Under the pieces are notes generated by a model. The model searched no databases. It worked only from the letters and a program-made list of their open reading frames with translations, and was not told where the DNA came from. Below, one piece after another: positions 30,260 through 37,270 of a DNA stretch of 37,270 bases. Numbering within the stretch: position 1 is the first letter of the stretch; each line of letters starts with the position of its first letter. Position numbers and translations under genes: made by a program. The stretch is from Xanthobacter autotrophicus (GTDB lineage: Bacteria; Pseudomonadota; Alphaproteobacteria; Rhizobiales; Xanthobacteraceae), in contig NZ_JAIVFN010000031.1 in assembly GCF_030015065.1 (NCBI RefSeq), positions 1-37,270 of the forward strand. Reading direction: 5' to 3'.

Positions 30260-32032
30260 ATGCACCGTTACCGCTCCCATACTTGCGGCGCGCTTTCGAC
30301 CGCCGAGGTGGGCGAGATCGTGCGCCTGTCCGGCTGGTGCCACCGCATCCGCGACCATGGCGGCGTGCTCTTCATCGACCTGCGCGACCATTATGGCCTG
30401 ACCCAGGTGGTGGTGGACCCCGACAGCGCCGCCTTCAGGGACGCCGAGAAGGTGCGCGCCGAATGGGTGATCCGCATCGACGGCAAGGTGCGCCTGCGCC
30501 CCGAAGGCACGGAGAATCCCGACCTCGCCACCGGCGCGGTGGAGGTCTACGCCGCCGAGCTGGAAGTGCTGGGCCCCTCGGCGGAGCTGCCTTTGCCGGT
30601 GTTCGGCGACGTGGAGTACCCGGAGGAGACGCGCCTGCGCTACCGCTTCCTCGACCTGCGCCGGGAAAAGCTCCACCGCAACATCATGACGCGCGGCGCG
30701 ATCATTGATGCCATGCGCTCGCGCATGAAGGGGCAGGGCTTCTTCGAGTTCCAGACCCCCATCCTCACCGCCTCCTCGCCGGAGGGCGCGCGCGACTTCC
30801 TGGTGCCGAGCCGCCTGCACCCCGGCAAGTTCTACGCGCTGCCCCAGGCGCCGCAGCAGTACAAGCAGCTGATCATGATGAGCGGCTTCGACCGCTACTT
30901 CCAGATTGCCCCCTGCTTCCGCGACGAGGACCCGCGCGCTGACCGCCTGCCCGGCGAGTTCTACCAGCTCGACCTGGAAATGAGCTTTGTCGAGCAGGAG
31001 GACATCTTCGCGGCGGTGGAGCCGGTCATCACCGGCGTGTTCGAGCAGTTCGCCGAAGGCAAGCCGGTGACGCAGAACTGGCCCCGCATTCCCTATGCCG
31101 AGGCCATGCGCAAGTACGGCACCGACAAGCCGGACCTGCGGAACCCGCTCGTCATGCAGAACGTCTCCGAGCATTTCCGCGGTTCGGGCTTCAAGGTGTT
31201 CGCCCGCATGCTGGAGGTGGAGAAGAACGAGGTGTGGGCCATTCCCGCCCCCGGCGGCGGCTCGCGCGCCTTCTGCGACCGCATGAACAGCTGGGCGCAG
31301 GGCGAGGGCCAGCCGGGCCTCGGCTACATCATGTGGCGTGAAGGCGGCGAGGGTGCCGGTCCGCTCGCCAACAATATCGGCCCCGAGCGCACCGAGGCGA
31401 TCCGCGCCCAGCTCGGCCTCAAGGCGGGTGATGCCGCCTTCTTCGTCGCCGGCGACCCGGACAAGTTCGTGAAGTTCGCGGGCCTCGCCCGCACCCGCGT
31501 GGGCGAGGAACTGAACCTCGTCGACAAGGACCGCTTCGAGCTGGCCTGGGTCGTCGATTTCCCCATGTATGAGTGGAACGAGGACGACAAGAAGGTCGAC
31601 TTCTCCCACAACCCCTTCTCCATGCCCCAGGGCGGCCTCGATGCGCTGAACGGGCAGGACCCGCTCACCATCAAGGCGTTCCAGTACGACATCACCTGCA
31701 ACGGCTACGAGATCGCCTCCGGCGGCATCCGCAACCATCGCCCCGAGGCCATGGTGAAGGCGTTCGAGATCGCCGGCTATGGCGCCGAGACGGTGGAGGA
31801 GCGCTTCGGCGGCATGTACCGCGCGTTCCAGTATGGCGCGCCGCCCCATGGCGGCATGGCGGCGGGCGTGGATCGCATCGTGATGCTGCTCTGCGGCGTC
31901 TCGAACCTGCGCGAAATCTCGCTCTTCCCCATGAACCAGCAGGCCATCGACCTGCTCATGGGCGCCCCTGCCGAGGCCGCGCCCAAGCAGCTGCGCGAGC
32001 TGCACATTCGCCCTGCGCCGCAGGCGAAATAA
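30260..32032 (+). CDS. aspS: Aspartyl-tRNA synthetase, probably non-discriminating
   Basis: AspRS charges tRNA-Asp. The 590-aa bacterial-type enzyme has the OB-fold anticodon domain, class II motif 1, motif 2 ([10 protein letters not shown]) and motif 3 (GVDRIVMLL), plus the GAD insert typical of bacterial AspRS. In the anticodon domain the key residues are RDHGG (His33) and RPEGT (Gly), which match the His31/Gly83 pattern of non-discriminating enzymes such as Pseudomonas aeruginosa AspRS; E. coli has Leu and Lys there. This predicts mischarging of tRNA-Asn and conversion by GatCAB, normal in alphaproteobacteria without AsnRS. I chose the ATG at 30260 ([10 protein letters not shown]), the family start. 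The DUF2059 gene follows after 73 bases. Confidence 0.97.
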   Translation: MHRYRSHTCGALSTAEVGEIVRLSGWCHRIRDHGGVLFIDLRDHYGLTQVVVDPDSAAFRDAEKVRAEWVIRIDGKVRLRPEGTENPDLATGAVEVYAAELEVLGPSAELPLPVFGDVEYPEETRLRYRFLDLRREKLHRNIMTRGAIIDAMRSRMKGQGFFEFQTPILTASSPEGARDFLVPSRLHPGKFYALPQAPQQYKQLIMMSGFDRYFQIAPCFRDEDPRADRLPGEFYQLDLEMSFVEQEDIFAAVEPVITGVFEQFAEGKPVTQNWPRIPYAEAMRKYGTDKPDLRNPLVMQNVSEHFRGSGFKVFARMLEVEKNEVWAIPAPGGGSRAFCDRMNSWAQGEGQPGLGYIMWREGGEGAGPLANNIGPERTEAIRAQLGLKAGDAAFFVAGDPDKFVKFAGLARTRVGEELNLVDKDRFELAWVVDFPMYEWNEDDKKVDFSHNPFSMPQGGLDALNGQDPLTIKAFQYDITCNGYEIASGGIRNHRPEAMVKAFEIAGYGAETVEERFGGMYRAFQYGAPPHGGMAAGVDRIVMLLCGVSNLREISLFPMNQQAIDLLMGAPAEAAPKQLRELHIRPAPQAK

Positions 32033-32105
32033 GTATAGCCTCGCCTTCGGGAACGAAGGCCCGACGCGCAACGGACGCATCGGCGGTTCCCGGGGAGGAG
32101 CGCCG

Positions 32106-32540
32106 ATGCGGTATGCGTTTCAATGGCTTGTGGTCGCGGCCCTGCTGTCTCCGGCCGCGGCCGCGGCGGACGAGGCGGCCGACAGGGCGGCGCGCCAGGT
32201 GGTGAACCTGTCGGTCGCCCCCGGCATGGAAGGCCGGATCGGCCGCATGATCTCCGAGGTGGTGGAGAAGCAGCCGGCCGACAAGCAGGCGCAGGTCCGC
32301 GCCGATCTTCTGAAGGCGTCCACCGGCATCCGCGAGGACCTCATGGCCACCTTCGCGGCCTATTACGCGAAGGCCTTCACGCCGGACGAGCTGAAGGGCC
32401 TCGTCGCCTTCTACGAGAGCCCGCTCGGCCGCAAGGTGGTTGAGGTCGAGGAGCAGAAGCCGGCGGAGGTGAACGCGGCCATCCAGCAGCAGATCATGAA
32501 GCTGGTGGTGCTCTTCAACACCCCGCCCGGGGGCAAATGA
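32106..32540 (+). CDS. Secreted DUF2059 protein
   Basis: The 144-aa protein has an N-terminal signal peptide (hydrophobic to about residue 20, likely cut after AAAA before DEA) and a helical DUF2059 domain with the typical segment AAYYAKAFTPDELKGLVAFYESPLGRKV. The family is periplasmic and its function is not established. The ATG at 32106 follows ggggaggag. It is 73 bases downstream of aspS in the same direction and may be read from the aspS promoter. A terminator hairpin follows. Confidence 0.8.
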   Translation: MRYAFQWLVVAALLSPAAAAADEAADRAARQVVNLSVAPGMEGRIGRMISEVVEKQPADKQAQVRADLLKASTGIREDLMATFAAYYAKAFTPDELKGLVAFYESPLGRKVVEVEEQKPAEVNAAIQQQIMKLVVLFNTPPGGK

Positions 32541-32595
32541 GCCGTCCGACCGCCCCGCGCCGCAGGTGAAGGGTCCGGCGATGGCTGGCGGGTCC

Positions 32596-32624
32596 GCCCT
32601 CTCCCGCGTGCGGGGGAGGGCTTT
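32596..32624 (+). terminator. Terminator after the DUF2059 gene
   Basis: An 11-bp stem (32596-32606 with 32611-32621, one T-G pair) with a cgtg loop is followed by ttt. It lies between convergent genes, 56 bases past the DUF2059 stop. Confidence 0.6.
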
Positions 32625-32656
32625 ATGGCACCGCCCGTGGCTTCAGGGCCAGCGCG

Positions 32657-34726
32657 TCACGGCGCCGTCGCCGTCGCCGAGAAGGTGAACGCCTCCAGCA
32701 TCACCGAGGGGTCGTTGGAGCCCACCAGCGCCAGCAACGGCACCCGGCCCCTGGGGGTGGCGGTCACCGTCAGCGTGCCGGGCTTGCGCAGGAAGGCGAC
32801 CACGGCCGCCCCCACCTGCTCCGCCTCCGGAGAGATGGCGGCGAACTCGTCGGCGATCCCTTCGGCCAGCGACACCACCTCGTCGCGATAGTCGTCCTCG
32901 CTCACGCCGGCGGCGGCCGCGAGCTGCGCCAGCATGAGCTTGGCAAGGCCGAGATCCGTCAGCGTCACCTTCACCGGCCCGGCGGCCACCGCGGGCAGGG
33001 CGGAGACGAAGCCTGCGGCATCGGTGAAGGCGGCGTCGGGCACGTCCGCCAGCGTGCTCTCCAGGTTCACCCGGAAGGCCTCCTTCACCTCGGTGGTTAC
33101 CGGGGCGATGGTGAGGGTGCGCGCGTTGATGTCGTAGGACGCCTTCAGCCCCATGGAGATGGTGGAGCGGGTGATGCCGGCATTGACGAGATAGGTGAAG
33201 GGCTCGCCGTCGTCCGCGCGGATCGGGCCGGACACGTCGGCGAGGGTGAAGTCGAGATAGGAGGGCAGGGCCCCCAGCGAGCCGCCCCAGGACAGGGCGA
33301 AGGTGCCGACCTTCACCGGCTCGCCGCTCTGCGCGCCCTCGCCATAGGGCACTTCCAGTCCCTGCATCTCGACGCCGGAAAACACCTTGAACAGCACCAG
33401 CGCCGACAGCGGCGACGGGGCGTCCGCCTCGGCGGAGAGGCGCGCCAGCTGGTTGAAGTCGAGCTGGCGCACCGCGAACCGTGCCAGCTTCCCGGCGCCG
33501 CCGCCGGGCGTGGCGCCCTCCATGCCCTCGAAGGTGGCGCCGTCCAGCAGGCCGTTGGCGAGGCCCTCCAGCCGCGCGGTGGCGACCTTGCCCTTCTCGC
33601 CCTGCTGCTCGGTGGTGGCGTTGGTGATGGCGAGGGTGGTGAAGGCCATGCCGCCGATGAAGTCCCGCGTCAGCTCGGCGAGGCGCCTCCTGTCCTCCCG
33701 CGACAGGTCGGGCGCCTTGCGGCTCAGGGCATCAAGGGCGGCGATGCGCTGGGCGTCGAAGGCCGCGGGCTTGATGGCCACGTTCTCCATCAGCACGGAC
33801 TGGGCGGCGTGGGAGGGGCCATTCTCCTGCGTCACCTTGTAGGGCCCGGTCACCACCTTGCCGTAGATGCGGCCGTAGGTCTCCGCCGCCTTGCCGGAGG
33901 GGCCGCCGGGCTGGGTCATGAGCAGGAGAGGGGCGATGTCGATCTGCGCCGCCACGAGGCCGTCCACCTGCGCCGTGACGCGGCCCGGCGCGGCCTTGGC
34001 CGGTTCCGCGCCGGCGCCCGGCCGGGCGTCCTTCGCGGCGCCGCCGGTCTGGGCGGCGGGCTCCGGCGGCGGCGTGAAGGAAGCGGTGAGACTGTCCACC
34101 ACCATGCTGCGGATCATCCCGGCATTGACGCCTTCGGCGGCAAGGTTCCGATAGGTGATCTCGGCGGGGGGAGCGCCTGCCGGGACGATGCGGCCACGGG
34201 CCTCGGGAATGGTCACCTTGGCAGCGGTGGTGGCGGCGAGCTGACGCAGCGCCACCCGCAGCGCGCCATAGGGGCCGGTGCCCTCGCCGGCGGCGATCAG
34301 GGTCATGGGGCCGTTGTAGCGGTCGATCATCACCTGCGGCAGGGTATAGGTGATGGTGCCGCCGGCGGCGGCCTCGCCGGACACGGAGATCTCGACGCCG
34401 TCGAGGTCGAGTGCATCCACCGCCACCCGCCGGTCGTTGGGCCGCTCGCCGCCGCGGGCGGAGAGGCGGTCCACCTTCAGCCGCGCCGAACCGTCCGGCG
34501 AGAGGATGGAAATGCCGGTGACGGTGACGCCCATCTCCTTGGGATCAAAGGCGGCTTCGGCGAAGGCGGCCTTGGCGCCGCTCTCCCTTATGCCGGCGAA
34601 CACGGCGTCCACCTCCGCGCGGACCTTGGCGCGCGACCATTCGAGGAAGCCGTACCAGCCGGCGACGGACAGCACCGCCACAAGGCCGATCGTGGCGGCG
34701 ACCCGAAGGGCGATTTTCCTGCTCAT
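32657..34726 (-). CDS. Large membrane-anchored protein of unknown function
   Basis: The 689-aa protein begins with a basic tip and one membrane helix (about residues 7-25), with the rest probably periplasmic. The body is rich in beta-type segments with repeated phrases such as VTVTGISILSPDG, LDLDGVEISVSG, MENVAIKP and LDFTLADVSGPI, and a Pro/Ala-rich linker sits at about 217-247. The C-terminal 160 residues are more helical. I do not recognise a firm family; the layout recalls DUF945 (YdgA-like) or AsmA-type proteins, but I cannot confirm it. The ATG at 34726 has an ideal ribosome binding site (aaagggag); a longer start at 34846 is unlikely. It diverges from maeB. Confidence 0.75.
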   Translation of the reverse strand: MSRKIALRVAATIGLVAVLSVAGWYGFLEWSRAKVRAEVDAVFAGIRESGAKAAFAEAAFDPKEMGVTVTGISILSPDGSARLKVDRLSARGGERPNDRRVAVDALDLDGVEISVSGEAAAGGTITYTLPQVMIDRYNGPMTLIAAGEGTGPYGALRVALRQLAATTAAKVTIPEARGRIVPAGAPPAEITYRNLAAEGVNAGMIRSMVVDSLTASFTPPPEPAAQTGGAAKDARPGAGAEPAKAAPGRVTAQVDGLVAAQIDIAPLLLMTQPGGPSGKAAETYGRIYGKVVTGPYKVTQENGPSHAAQSVLMENVAIKPAAFDAQRIAALDALSRKAPDLSREDRRRLAELTRDFIGGMAFTTLAITNATTEQQGEKGKVATARLEGLANGLLDGATFEGMEGATPGGGAGKLARFAVRQLDFNQLARLSAEADAPSPLSALVLFKVFSGVEMQGLEVPYGEGAQSGEPVKVGTFALSWGGSLGALPSYLDFTLADVSGPIRADDGEPFTYLVNAGITRSTISMGLKASYDINARTLTIAPVTTEVKEAFRVNLESTLADVPDAAFTDAAGFVSALPAVAAGPVKVTLTDLGLAKLMLAQLAAAAGVSEDDYRDEVVSLAEGIADEFAAISPEAEQVGAAVVAFLRKPGTLTVTATPRGRVPLLALVGSNDPSVMLEAFTFSATATAP

Positions 34727-34757
34727 GCCGCTCCCTTTCCTCTGCCTCTTGGCCGAG

Positions 34758-34786
34758 TCGTATTGCGCCCATGCAACATACCTCAA
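34758..34786 (-). promoter_or_regulatory. Candidate promoter of the large membrane-anchored protein
   Basis: On the minus strand ttgagg (34786-34781) and atacga (34763-34758) are 17 bases apart. Transcription would begin about 25 bases before the start codon, leaving just room for the aaagggag ribosome binding site. Confidence 0.38.
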
Positions 34787-34875
34787 TTTTCGTCCCGGCC
34801 CGTGACATGGGAGTGCGTGGCGGCTAGGTTGCAGCCCGTTTTGCAAGCGGTCGGTTTTCAGGAGGGGGAAGGGGA

Positions 34876-37158
<2,283 letters not shown>

Positions 37159-37199
37159 GAAGCCGCTTCCGCCCTGCCCCGCCGTGAACCCGCTCCCGT

Positions 37200-37230
37200 C
37201 CGAGGCCGGATGTTTCCGGCCTCGGTTCCC
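37200..37230 (+). terminator. Terminator after maeB
   Basis: A perfect 11-bp stem (37200-37210 with 37215-37225) has a tgtt loop and is followed by ttccc, 41 bases past the maeB stop. The T-run is short but the stem is strong. Confidence 0.6.
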
Positions 37231-37270
37231 GGGGGAGCCGAACGCGGCATCAGCCGGGTTCGGGTGGGGA

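Overview
The window is about 37 kb of GC-rich chromosome from an alphaproteobacterium, most likely of the order Hyphomicrobiales and plausibly Xanthobacteraceae (Xanthobacter/Azorhizobium-like). The evidence is gene content: an RG-rich S6 tail, a DUF2232 membrane protein inside the rpsF-rpsR-rplI group, an HdaA-type DnaA regulator beside ppk, an AspRS with non-discriminating signatures, and a MaeB-type malic enzyme fusion. The family-level placement is inference. There is no rRNA, tRNA, CRISPR array, insertion sequence, phage or integrase gene that I can support. Almost every gene is a recognisable core gene.

Layout. 1-160: two hairpins beyond the fabD stop. 161-1147 (-): fabD. 1319-2374 (+): secreted polysaccharide deacetylase. 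2739-5170 (+): ribosomal protein group rpsF, rpsR, DUF2232, rplI, with a terminator-like hairpin after rpsR and another after rplI. 5569-6834 (+): cyclopropane-fatty-acid synthase family methyltransferase. 7064-8596 (+): guaB. 8613-9619 (-): a two-helix channel-like protein with an odd selectivity filter and a small membrane protein. 9751-13498 (-): ppx and ppk, overlapping by 53 nt. 13568-16103 (-): hdaA, an AI-2E/PerM-family permease and a CDP-alcohol phosphatidyltransferase. 16210-17808 (-): murA and a small basic protein.

From 18148 the direction changes. 18148-23080 (+): acpP, fabF, mltG, yicC, gmk, a lipid, cell-wall and nucleotide cluster that in many relatives continues directly from fabD-fabG. 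23350-26376 (+): an FtsK/SpoIIIE translocase with no N-terminal membrane domain and a very acidic linker. 26446-29959 (-): ribonuclease D and a membrane GGDEF-EAL protein. 30260-32540 (+): aspS and a secreted DUF2059 protein. 32657-34726 (-): a large membrane-anchored protein of unknown function. 34876-37158 (+): maeB.

Together the genes cover fatty-acid initiation and elongation (FabD, ACP, FabF), phospholipid head-group and acyl-chain modification, peptidoglycan precursor synthesis and strand termination (MurA, MltG), GMP/GDP synthesis (GuaB, Gmk), polyphosphate turnover (Ppk, Ppx), replication control and chromosome segregation (HdaA, FtsK), and translation (S6, S18, L9, AspRS). I do not see a convincing new defence, mobile or biosynthetic system. 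The points most worth a second look are a dispersed intergenic repeat (two copies about 12 kb apart), the acidic TM-less FtsK, the degenerate channel filter, the ppk/ppx overlap, the split fab cluster, and several unexplained palindromes.
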